From a virus, in IMG/VR virus record IMGVR_UViG_3300021964_000632, positions 1-21,792 of that record: a stretch of DNA of 21,792 bases, one strand, 5' to 3'. The position numbers and the translations under genes were made by a program. Shown piece by piece: positions 6,725 to 15,100 of this stretch. Below the pieces are notes generated by a model, which was given only the letters and a program-made list of their open reading frames with translations, ran no database searches and was not told the origin of the DNA. The first letter of the stretch is position 1; every line of letters starts with the position of its first letter.

Positions 6725-7927
6725 ATGTCAGAAGAAATAAAAGTAAAAGTTGTAGAAGAAGAAAATCTTTCTACGTCAGAAAAAGAAACTAAAGTTCTAA
6801 AAAAAATGGGACTTGATATTGGGGCTGAAACGGTCACTAAAGTAGATTTAAGAAAACCTAAAGAAAAAAAAGATGCCATTCAAGAGCAAAGCACAGATGA
6901 AATTTTTGTACGCGACGAATCCGGCGCTAGCGAAGAGGTTCAAGAAAAAAACGAAGCGCAGCCTGAAAAGTCTACCGAACAAAGCGAAGAAAAAAAAGAA
7001 GCGGTAATTGAAGAAGTTTTAGAAGAAGAAAAACCAAATTCTGAAATAAAAAAAGAAAAAACGGTTAAGCAGGAAAAAGAAAAGGATAAGGTTGAATTAA
7101 ATATACCGGACGGAATAACAGAATTAGTTAGTTTTATGAATGAAACTGGAGGGTCTATGGAGGACTATATTAAGCTAAATAAAAATTATTCAGAACTAGA
7201 CGAAAATAATCTTCTTAAAGAATATTATAATAATACAAAGCCTCATTTAAATGCTGAAGAAATAGATTTTTTAATTAAAGACAACTTTTCTTTTGATGAA
7301 GAAATAGACGACTCTATTGAAATAAAAAGAAAGCAATTAGCTTTTAAAGAAGAATTAGCAAATGCGAAAAATCACTTAGAAGCTGAAAAAGAAAAATACT
7401 ATAAAGAAGTTAAAACTACAGGAGCTTTAAATACAGAGCAACAAAAAGCTATTAACTTTTTTAATAGATACAATACTGAGCAACAAGAAATTGCTCATCA
7501 ACAAGAGAAAGCGACAAATACGTTTAAGCAAAAAACAAATGAAGTTTTTAATGAAGAATTCAAAGGTTTTGATTTCAACATTGAAGACAAAAAATATAGG
7601 TTTAAACTAAAAAATGTTGATACCACTAAAAATACTCAAATGGATATTATGAATGTTGTAGGTAGTTACCTAGACGAAAATAATACTCTTAAAGATGGGT
7701 ATGGTTATCATAAAGCATTATTTGCCGCAAAAAACGCTGATAGCATTGCAAATCATTTTTATCAGCTTGGTAAAACAGAAGCCGTAAAGGAAATCGCGTC
7801 AGAATCCAAAAATATAAATATGGATCCGCGACAAACTAGTTCAGGCGTCGTTGAATCAGGAGGAATAAAAGTACGAGCAATATCAGGAGACGATAGCTCA
7901 AAGCTACGTATTAAATTAAAAAAATAA
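6725..7927 (+). CDS. Capsid scaffolding protein
   Basis: A 400-residue, very acidic protein with the build of a scaffold. Residues 1-125 are low-complexity Glu/Lys and probably disordered. Residues about 127-193 hold 'ELVSFMNETGGSMEDYIKLN' and 'KPHLNAEEIDFLIKDNFSFD', a pattern I remember from scaffold-position genes of marine phages. A coiled-coil stretch (about 200-265) follows. The C-terminus ends in a basic 'SSKLRIKLKK', as in many scaffolds whose basic tail binds the capsid protein. It lies between portal and major capsid protein, the normal scaffold position. It should template procapsid assembly and then leave or be cleaved; no separate protease gene or protease motif is visible here. 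A leader TATTATATTATG precedes the start, nearly the same as at the gene starting at 9484. Confidence 0.8.
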   Translation: MSEEIKVKVVEEENLSTSEKETKVLKKMGLDIGAETVTKVDLRKPKEKKDAIQEQSTDEIFVRDESGASEEVQEKNEAQPEKSTEQSEEKKEAVIEEVLEEEKPNSEIKKEKTVKQEKEKDKVELNIPDGITELVSFMNETGGSMEDYIKLNKNYSELDENNLLKEYYNNTKPHLNAEEIDFLIKDNFSFDEEIDDSIEIKRKQLAFKEELANAKNHLEAEKEKYYKEVKTTGALNTEQQKAINFFNRYNTEQQEIAHQQEKATNTFKQKTNEVFNEEFKGFDFNIEDKKYRFKLKNVDTTKNTQMDIMNVVGSYLDENNTLKDGYGYHKALFAAKNADSIANHFYQLGKTEAVKEIASESKNINMDPRQTSSGVVESGGIKVRAISGDDSSKLRIKLKK

Positions 7928-7952
7928 TTAATAATTAAAATTTAAATATAAA

Positions 7953-9401
7953 ATGGCAGCAATAACTCCATCAGCTGGAGGCTCGTTGAATTCAACGCCA
8001 GCACCAGCTAAACAGACATTATCTTCTAACTACCTATCTTTTACAGGTGGTTCTAACGATTGGTCTCAACAGTATTTACCAGACTTATATGAGCAAGAAG
8101 TAGAGGTATTTGGAAACAGATCTATAGCTTCTTTCTTAAGAATGGTAAGCGCTGAAATGCCTATGACTTCTGACCAAGTGGTTTGGTCTGAGCAAGGTAG
8201 ACTACATTTAAATTACACAGGCGCAGCAGTAACAGACGCAGGTGTAATTACAATTGCAAACGCTGGGACTCATGCAGTAAGAGTTGGGCAAACTATTGTT
8301 TTAAGTGACAATCAAGCTTCTCCAACTGTTATTAAATGTTATGTTTCTGCAGTAGCAAGTGACAACACAACATTAACTGCAATTCCTTATTCAGGAGGTG
8401 CAACAGTTGGTGCGGTAACAGGATTTGATACAGCAACAGATAACGGAGCAAATACTTGTGATTTCTTTGTGTTTGGTTCAGAATTTAAAAAAGGAACAGC
8501 GGGTATGACTAACTCAGTTCAGCCTTCTTTTGCTTCTTTAACTAACAAGCCAATTATCATCAAAGATAAATATGAAGTATCAGGATCTGACGCTTCTCAA
8601 ATCGGTTGGGTTGAAGTAACAGGAGAGCAAGGTCAATCTGGTTACTTATGGTATTTAAAAGCTGAAGGTGACACAAGACAAAGATTTGAAGACAACCTTG
8701 AAATGGCAATGGTTGAAGGTGAATTTGCTAAAGCAACAGGAGGTGTAGATTCTTTATTAGGAACTGCAGCTGCTGATGACACGGCAGGTACAGAAGGTTT
8801 ATTCGCAGCAGTGACTTCAAGAGGTCATGTTACAACGGGAATTGCCGGAACATCCACAGCTGACGATTTAGGTTCATTTGATGAAATACTTAAAAAGTTT
8901 GATGCACAAGGTGCAATTGAAGAAAACATGCTATTCATTAACAGATCTGTTTCTTTAGCTATTGACGATATGTTAGCAGCTCAAAATTCATATGGATCAG
9001 GGGGAACATCTTATGGGGTATTCTCAAACAGTGAAGATATGGCTTTAAACTTAGGATTTTCAGGATTTAGAAGAGGTTCTTATGACTTTTATAAAACTGA
9101 CTGGAAATACTTAAATGACGGTTCTACAAGAGGGCTTATTGAAAACGATATAAGAGGGGTAATTGTACCAGCTGGTACTTCTACTATTTATGACCAAATT
9201 CTTGGTAAAAACATAAAAAGACCTTTCTTACACGTAAGATATAGAGCTTCAGAAGCGGATGATAGAAAAATGAAATCTTGGACGACTGGATCAGTTGGAG
9301 GAAACTTTAGCTCTGATTTAGACGCAATGGAGGTTCACTACCTATCAGAAAGATGTTTAATTACACAAGGTGCAAACAACTTTATGTTATTAACTTCTTA
9401 A
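7953..9401 (+). CDS. Major capsid protein
   Basis: A 482-residue protein forming the icosahedral shell, presumably with the HK97 fold. Evidence is position (after portal and scaffold, before connector genes), length, and composition. Residues about 41-80 (YLPDLYEQEVEVFGNRSIAS) look like an N-terminal arm. Residues about 85-170 are a Gly/Thr/Ala-rich beta stretch that may be an inserted domain. 'YLWYLKAEGDTRQRFEDNLE' (231-250) resembles the spine-helix region, and the end 'ERCLITQGANNFMLLTS' is a typical capsid-protein C-terminus. Codon use differs from the neighbours: 18 of 24 Asn codons are AAC (hand count), suggesting selection for strong expression. No Shine-Dalgarno sequence; the leader is A/T only. 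A strong terminator follows the gene. Confidence 0.88.
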   Translation: MAAITPSAGGSLNSTPAPAKQTLSSNYLSFTGGSNDWSQQYLPDLYEQEVEVFGNRSIASFLRMVSAEMPMTSDQVVWSEQGRLHLNYTGAAVTDAGVITIANAGTHAVRVGQTIVLSDNQASPTVIKCYVSAVASDNTTLTAIPYSGGATVGAVTGFDTATDNGANTCDFFVFGSEFKKGTAGMTNSVQPSFASLTNKPIIIKDKYEVSGSDASQIGWVEVTGEQGQSGYLWYLKAEGDTRQRFEDNLEMAMVEGEFAKATGGVDSLLGTAAADDTAGTEGLFAAVTSRGHVTTGIAGTSTADDLGSFDEILKKFDAQGAIEENMLFINRSVSLAIDDMLAAQNSYGSGGTSYGVFSNSEDMALNLGFSGFRRGSYDFYKTDWKYLNDGSTRGLIENDIRGVIVPAGTSTIYDQILGKNIKRPFLHVRYRASEADDRKMKSWTTGSVGGNFSSDLDAMEVHYLSERCLITQGANNFMLLTS

Positions 9402-9416
9402 ATTTTTCATAGTAGA

Positions 9417-9460
9417 GCAGGGTGCGATCAGTTAGATTAGCACCCTAGCTTTACTTTTTT
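9417..9460 (+). terminator. Rho-independent terminator after the capsid gene
   Basis: AGGGTGC (9419-9425) pairs with GCACCCT (9440-9446), and an outer GC pair of bases can add to the stem past a bulged A. The loop is 14 bases. CTTTACTTTTTT follows at 9449-9460 as the U-tract. It starts 16 bases after the capsid stop codon, which fits termination or 3' stabilisation of an abundant capsid mRNA. Confidence 0.75.
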
Positions 9461-9483
9461 ACTAATCAATTATATATTATATT

Positions 9484-10305
9484 ATGAAACAAAAAATAAA
9501 AGCCGCACCGGCTACCAAAAAAGTTGTTGAAGAAACAACAACAATTACTAAAGAAATTATTCAACCACCAGTAGAAAAAAAACCTACGTGGGAAATTAAA
9601 GACAGAGTTTATGTATTAAAAGACGGGCTATCGCCTCTTACTTATACAGTAAAAAGCTCTAATATTTACTTTTTTGATGAAGAAAAAGGTTTTGAAAGAG
9701 AATTAAAATACACAACAAACCAAAGAACTCCTTTCGTTGATGAGTTTAAGGGAGACGCTCAATTAGCGCATGTTGTTTTTTTAGACGGGGTACTAACAGT
9801 TCCTAAATCAAAACAAACTTTACAAAAATTATTATCACTATATCATCCACAAAGAGATCGACTTTTTTTTGAGTTTGACGCGGAAGCTAAAGCTGAAGAC
9901 GAATTAGACAAAATGGAGTATGAAATAGAAGCGCTAAATGCAGCAATGAACATGGAAATTGATCAGATAGAAGCAATTGTGCGCACAGAAGCGGGCTCTA
10001 AAACATCTATGATGACTTCTAGTGAGCTTAAAAGAGATTTAATTAAAATAGCTAAGAAAGACCCTATTTTATTCTTAGAATTAGCGAATGATGAAAATAT
10101 TCAAATAAGAAATATGGGTATTAGAGCTGTTGAAGCTAATATTATAAAACTTTCAGCAGATCAAAGAACTTTTACCTGGGGCAGTACGAATAAAAAATTA
10201 TTAACTGTTCCTTATGAAGAAAACCCTTATTCTGCTTTAACGGCGTTTTTCAAAACCGACGAAGGTGTTGAAGTTTATTCTGCTGTTGAAAAACGATTAA
10301 ATTAA
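9484..10305 (+). CDS. Conserved capsid-module protein of unknown function
   Basis: A 273-residue protein. After a Lys/Thr/Pro-rich, probably disordered N-terminus (1-35) comes a beta-rich part with 'YVLKDGLSPLTYTVKSSNIY' and 'HVVFLDGVLTVPKSKQTLQK' (about 43-115). It is followed by 'LLSLYHPQRDRLFFEFD' and a helical part (about 133-225), ending in 'DQRTFTWGSTNKKLLTVPYE'. I recall similar proteins directly downstream of the capsid gene in marine phages, always unnamed; a minor capsid, head-completion or decoration role is plausible from position only. It stands between the capsid terminator and a cUUCGg hairpin, so it may form its own small transcript. The leader repeats the TATTATATTATG seen before the scaffold gene. 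Confidence 0.75.
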   Translation: MKQKIKAAPATKKVVEETTTITKEIIQPPVEKKPTWEIKDRVYVLKDGLSPLTYTVKSSNIYFFDEEKGFERELKYTTNQRTPFVDEFKGDAQLAHVVFLDGVLTVPKSKQTLQKLLSLYHPQRDRLFFEFDAEAKAEDELDKMEYEIEALNAAMNMEIDQIEAIVRTEAGSKTSMMTSSELKRDLIKIAKKDPILFLELANDENIQIRNMGIRAVEANIIKLSADQRTFTWGSTNKKLLTVPYEENPYSALTAFFKTDEGVEVYSAVEKRLN

Positions 10306-10313
10306 TAATAAAT

Positions 10314-10339
10314 AGTCCGGCCCTTCGGGGCCAAAGGCT
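10314..10339 (+). terminator. Very stable cUUCGg hairpin between capsid and connector genes
   Basis: GGCCC (10319-10323), TTCG, GGGCC (10328-10332) form a five-pair all-GC stem closed by C-G around a UUCG tetraloop, one of the most stable RNA tetraloops. Outer bases AG-CC (10314-10318, one T bulged) can pair with GGCT (10336-10339) across an AAA bulge. The following bases are A-rich, not T-rich, so it may be an mRNA processing or stability element rather than a true terminator. Its GC content stands out in this AT-rich DNA. Confidence 0.6.
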
Positions 10340-10353
10340 ATAAACATAAAAAT

Positions 10354-11055
10354 ATGGCCATTAATGTAAATACAGTATACAGAACCGTTTTATCTTTATT
10401 AAATAGAGAGCAGCGAGGATTTTTAACGCCGGATCAATATAATCGATATGCCAGAATGGCTCAACTTGATTTATTAGAAAAGGCTTTTTTAGATTATAAT
10501 CGTTACTTAACAAGAAAAGAAACAGGAAGCATTAATGACGAATATGCAAACCTTGCAAAATTAGCTAAAGAAAAAATTGATATATTTTCAACATCGTCTA
10601 CTTTAAATTTTATAGACGGGGTAGCTTTAATACCAAATAATTTATATAAATGTATAATGGTTAGCACAGGCTCAAGAGCTATAGAAGTAGAAGAAATACA
10701 AAAATCAGATTTACCAATAATTACCTCTTCAAAACTTACAGCTCCAAGTGTTTCATATCCAATATATTATAAACAAGCATCAAGTGTATATATATTACCA
10801 AGCACAATTACAACTGCAACAATAGATTATGTTTATAAACCAAATGATCCTCTTTGGGCATTTACAACAGGAAGCACATATGGGGATATGCAATATTCAA
10901 GTGCAAACTCAATTAATTTTTCACTCCATGATTCTGAGGAAGTAAATTTAATAGCTAAAATATTATTACTAGCGGGTGTGACAATTAAAGACCCTAATGT
11001 TGTTCAAATAGCTAAGCAAGAAGAAGTTCAAAAAATAAATCAAGAAAATTCTTAA
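10354..11055 (+). CDS. Head-tail connector (adaptor/neck) protein
   Basis: A 233-residue protein. The N-terminus, 'VLSLLNREQRGFLTPDQYNR' (about 12-31), and a helical region rich in Ala/Leu resemble phage neck proteins that bind under the portal. A beta-rich middle has 'YKCIMVSTGS', 'YPIYYKQASSVYILP' and 'IDYVYKPNDPLWAF'. The C-terminal part, 'FSLHDSEEVNLIAKILLLAG', is the usual ending of this family, with a helical tail. It precedes another connector-type gene by three bases, in the order expected for head completion. I call it a connector from position and pattern; which ring it forms cannot be told. Confidence 0.7.
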   Translation: MAINVNTVYRTVLSLLNREQRGFLTPDQYNRYARMAQLDLLEKAFLDYNRYLTRKETGSINDEYANLAKLAKEKIDIFSTSSTLNFIDGVALIPNNLYKCIMVSTGSRAIEVEEIQKSDLPIITSSKLTAPSVSYPIYYKQASSVYILPSTITTATIDYVYKPNDPLWAFTTGSTYGDMQYSSANSINFSLHDSEEVNLIAKILLLAGVTIKDPNVVQIAKQEEVQKINQENS

Positions 11056-11058
11056 TAC

Positions 11059-12162
11059 ATGTCACTAATAACACAAACAGCCAGAGAATATTACGAAGGA
11101 CATCAGTTATTTACGGGAGATGGTTCTACAGTAGATTTTATATTAACATTTACACCATTACCTTCTGCAGAATCTCAATTTAGGGTATTTATAAATGGGG
11201 ATGAACTTGATAATGATCTTCATTCATATAATAATTCTACAGGCGTTGTAACTTTTACAACAGCTCCAGCAAATAATGCTGCTATAAAAATACTATTAGA
11301 CTCTCCTAATACAGGAAATTATAGATATATTTCTTTAAACGATATAGTAAATAATTTTATAATTTCATATATAGGTGATGGAAAAATAATAGATCATGCA
11401 AGAAAACAAGATGTTTTATTTCATACAAAAAGAGCAATTCAAGAGTTTAGTTATGATATAACAAGAGTAGAAAAAATACAAGAGGTGCAAATACCGTCTA
11501 CACTAGTGGTGCCAATGCCTCAAGATTATGTTAATTATGTAAAACTTTCTTGGATAGATGATAATGGGTTAGAAAGAATTATATACCCTACAAATCAAAC
11601 ATCAAGGCCCTCTCAATCAATACTACAGGACTCACAAGGCGATTATTTATATGACAATGATAATTCTTTATTGTTAGGCACTTCAGAAACATCAAGATTA
11701 TTTCAAGGAATTGAAACAAATGCTGCTTTAGGAACAGCAAGCGCTAATGATTATTTTACACATAATTCTGATTATAGCGACAGCATAATAGGATATGGAA
11801 AAAGATATGGTAGTAGTCCCGAACATTTACAAGTAAACGGGGTGTTTGTACATGATGAAGCAAATGGCCAATTTGGATTTAGTAGCAATTTAGCAGAAAA
11901 AATATTAACTATTCATTATGTATCTGACGGGTTAGGTACAGATGCAGAAATGCAAATACATAAATTAGCGGAAGAAGCTTTATATAAATATGTTGCGTAC
12001 GCTATTTTAACAACTAAATCAAATGTTCCTGAATATATTGTTAATAGATATAAAAGAGAAAGAAGGGCTGCAATGCGAAACGCAAAACTTAGATTATCAA
12101 ATATTAAATTAAGAGAGCTTACTCAAATAATGAGAGGTAAATCTAAACAGATAAAACACTAA
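11059..12162 (+). CDS. Head-tail adaptor / tail tubular protein A-like protein with an inserted beta module
   Basis: A 367-residue protein. The core resembles adaptor proteins of marine podovirus-like phages: 'YRYISLNDIVNNFIISYIGD' (about 88-107), 'DVLFHTKRAIQEFSYDITRV', 'MPQDYVNYVKLSWIDDNG', and a basic helical end with 'RRAAMRNAKLRLSNIKLREL'. It should sit between portal ring and nozzle. Between the N-terminal 'TAREYYEGHQ' and the core lies an extra ~68-residue domain (17-84: 'LFTGDGSTVDFILTF ... VVTFTTAPANNAAIKILL') that recurs in the next two genes. The start follows the previous stop by three bases; the leader has no Shine-Dalgarno sequence. Confidence 0.75.
   Translation: MSLITQTAREYYEGHQLFTGDGSTVDFILTFTPLPSAESQFRVFINGDELDNDLHSYNNSTGVVTFTTAPANNAAIKILLDSPNTGNYRYISLNDIVNNFIISYIGDGKIIDHARKQDVLFHTKRAIQEFSYDITRVEKIQEVQIPSTLVVPMPQDYVNYVKLSWIDDNGLERIIYPTNQTSRPSQSILQDSQGDYLYDNDNSLLLGTSETSRLFQGIETNAALGTASANDYFTHNSDYSDSIIGYGKRYGSSPEHLQVNGVFVHDEANGQFGFSSNLAEKILTIHYVSDGLGTDAEMQIHKLAEEALYKYVAYAILTTKSNVPEYIVNRYKRERRAAMRNAKLRLSNIKLRELTQIMRGKSKQIKH
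11107..11310 (+). repeat. Beta module copy 1 (in the adaptor gene)
   Basis: Residues 17-84 follow the pattern F-x-G-D-G-x(4)-F-x-L-x-F, then F-x-V-F-I-N-x-x-E-L, then Y-N-x(3)-G-V-V-T-F-x-x-A-P-A, ending in an I-x-I-L-L strand. At DNA level 11260-11273 (ACAGCTCCAGCAAA) is identical to 13534-13547 in copy 2. Confidence 0.75.
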
Positions 12163-12165
12163 TAA

Positions 12166-15100
12166 ATGCCTGAAATCAAAAACAATTTCCTAAAAGGGAA
12201 AATGAATAAGGACCTTGATGACAGATTATTGCCACCAGGAGAATATAGAGATGCGCAAAATATTGAAGTTTTAAAAACAGACGGTTCTAATGTTGGTGTT
12301 TTACAAAACGCAGCAGGAAATTCATTAGCCCATGCAGCTTTAAATTTATCTACAGATATTGACGTTATAGGTACATATTTTGATGAAAAAAACAAACGTA
12401 TATATTGGTTTTTAACTGATAATAATGATTTATATGAAAATGATTGGTATATAAATTCTGCGTTAAACCAAAATAGATTTCATGCTATATATTATTATGA
12501 CGCTGATCCTTCGAGTAATACTTACAAAACCGCAAAAGAAATTGTTGGTGGTAGCTTTTTAAAATTTAGTAAAAAATATAAAATTACAGGTATTGCTATG
12601 ATTGATGATTTATTGTTTTGGACAGACAATAAAAATCAACCAAGGCGTATAAATGTTGTAAAAGCTATTTCAAATCCTTCGTTTTATGATAATGAATTAA
12701 AAATTAGTTTAGCTAAATACGCGCCATATATTGCTCCCATTTTAATGACAGACACGGGCATTGCGGGGACTTCAACAATGACTAATGATACTAACATTGA
12801 TAATGACTACATTGAGGAAGAATTTGTACGTTTTTCATATAGGTTTAAATTTAATGATAATGAATATTCTGTGCTAGCTCCTTTTTCTCAAATAGCATTT
12901 AAACATTCATATAAATCGGGAAGTGAATACGGTGAATTTGACGAAGCTGCAGAAATTAGAGCTTATGAGTCAACTGAATTAGATGGAATGATTAATAATA
13001 CTAATAAGGTTATTATTGGTGTTGAGTTACCCTCTATAAATCCTAATGCGGATTTTGAAATAAAAGAAATTGAATTTATAATTAAAGAATCTGATAGTAC
13101 TGTTGCAAGAGTATTAGAAACAAAAACTTTAACAGATGCTAATATCTCATCCACTTTTTATAATTACACTTATAAATCAGATACCCCTCAAAACGCTTTA
13201 CCTGAAGACCAAATAACTAGGGTTTTTGATAATGTACCTACAAAGGCAAAAGCTTTAGATATAGTTGGAAATAGATTAGTATTTGGTAATTATTCTCAAA
13301 ATATTGAAATACCTACATTAGATTATAATGTTTCATATGGGGCAAAAGGAACACAAACTTTTACTGGTGATGCTATAGAAACCGAATTTACTTTAACAAT
13401 AAAATCGCCTGTTACTCCAGATCAAAATTTAATACCAAATAATACCAATCAATTTAACATATATATAAATGATATACTTTTAGCAAGCACAGAATATGGG
13501 TATGATGGTACGACAGGTGTTATTACTTTTAACACAGCTCCAGCAAACGGGGCTGTAATTACAGTTGTATTAGCAAATCATGAATATCCTGATAGCTCTT
13601 TAAAGCAAAGACGTACATATCAAGTAGGAGTTTTACTTGCAGATATATTTGGAAGACAATCCCCAGTATTATTACCCACAACAGTTTCAGACAGTATCAT
13701 TACTGTGCCAGCAAGAGGTACAGCTGCAGAATTCAATAGTTGGATTGGTGACAATTTAAAAATTACTTTTAATGCTCAAAATGGTAAATTAATTCCTGAC
13801 GATAATGTTTATTCAAATGAATTATCTAGTGGTATATATGCAACATATAATCCTTATGGTTGGTATTCTTATAAAATAGTTGTTAAGCAATTAGAGCAAG
13901 ATTATTATAATATTTATGCGCCTGGAGCAACAGTAGTTGATAACAATTCATACATAACTTTATTTGGAGATAATATTAATAAAGTGCCAAGATTATTGGA
14001 AACAATAGGTGAAACTGCAATCGCAAAATCAGATGTGTTATTATATCCTAAAATAATAAACACAGCTTTTTACACAACAACAACATCAACAACAGGAACA
14101 AGAAGTGCGGCAACAGGGGGTACAACCACAACAACCTCAGCTATGATTTATTCTTGTAACCAATATCAAATATTTAACAGGGATACAAACAGCGCAAGAA
14201 CATTTACGTACGTTCCTTGTAATAGTACTATCGCTAGTGCGGGGGATCTTGTTTCTTCCGCTGTTAGTGTTTCATTAGCAGCCGGTAAAAAACAAAAAAT
14301 ATGGTCTTTAACATTTCCAGAATTAAACGCTAATGCTGACGTAGGATTTTTAGAAATTACTCAATTAACTTTTAATAAAGTACAAGATGCCAACGCAGCC
14401 ACAGGTTATTCTGAAATAGAATTTACAGATCCTTCTTCAGGCCAAATAATAAAAACTATTGAGTTTAATTCAGTAAAATTAGCGCAGAGTTTAGTAGATA
14501 TTGATGAAATACCAATATTAGGTATAGGTAAATTATCTGATTTTAATTCTATAGCTATAGATACAATTCAAGAATTTACTAGAAGTTCACAAGTATATGA
14601 TGATGCAGGTGGTCCTTTTTATCAAAGCCAAAATAATCATTTGATTGCTCAATTGCCGCCTTATGATATAACCTCAAATAGATCTGATGCGTTAGGAGTT
14701 AGAATGTTATTTACTGATGATACCGCAACCGATAATACTGTAAAACCAGATTTATCTGTTACTTCGTATATAAAAAGAGGTAAATATATTGATTTAGCTG
14801 TATTTGAAACTTTACCTGTAGAAAGTACAATTGATATATTTTATGAAACATCTACTTCTGGAAAAATTAATGAATTAAATGCTTTAGAAACAGGTGAATT
14901 TACACCAGCAAATGTTACAATATCAGATTTTGCTGTTGCTCAAGACGGTGAAATAACAGCACCATCAATAAATGTAGGCTCATTACAATCTGTTGAATAT
15001 GTAAACGCGGTCCCAAATGCCGGGGCAGATACTAATTTTACATATTTTAGAGTTAGTACTAATACAAATAGAGTAGCTAAATTAATAATTACAGCTCCTA

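Noticed and set aside
7928-7952. A capsid-gene promoter in the 25-base gap
   Set aside because: The gap is only A/T with no recognisable element; transcription probably enters from the scaffold gene.
12159-12395. Minus-strand open frame over the start of the giant tail gene (also similar ones at 2036-2340, 2800-2982, 3874-4137, 5482-5676, 12963-13154, 17172-17602, 20251-20466, 20982-21197)
   Set aside because: All oppose strong + strand genes, have low-complexity or implausible hydrophobic translations, and no start context; they are antisense shadows.
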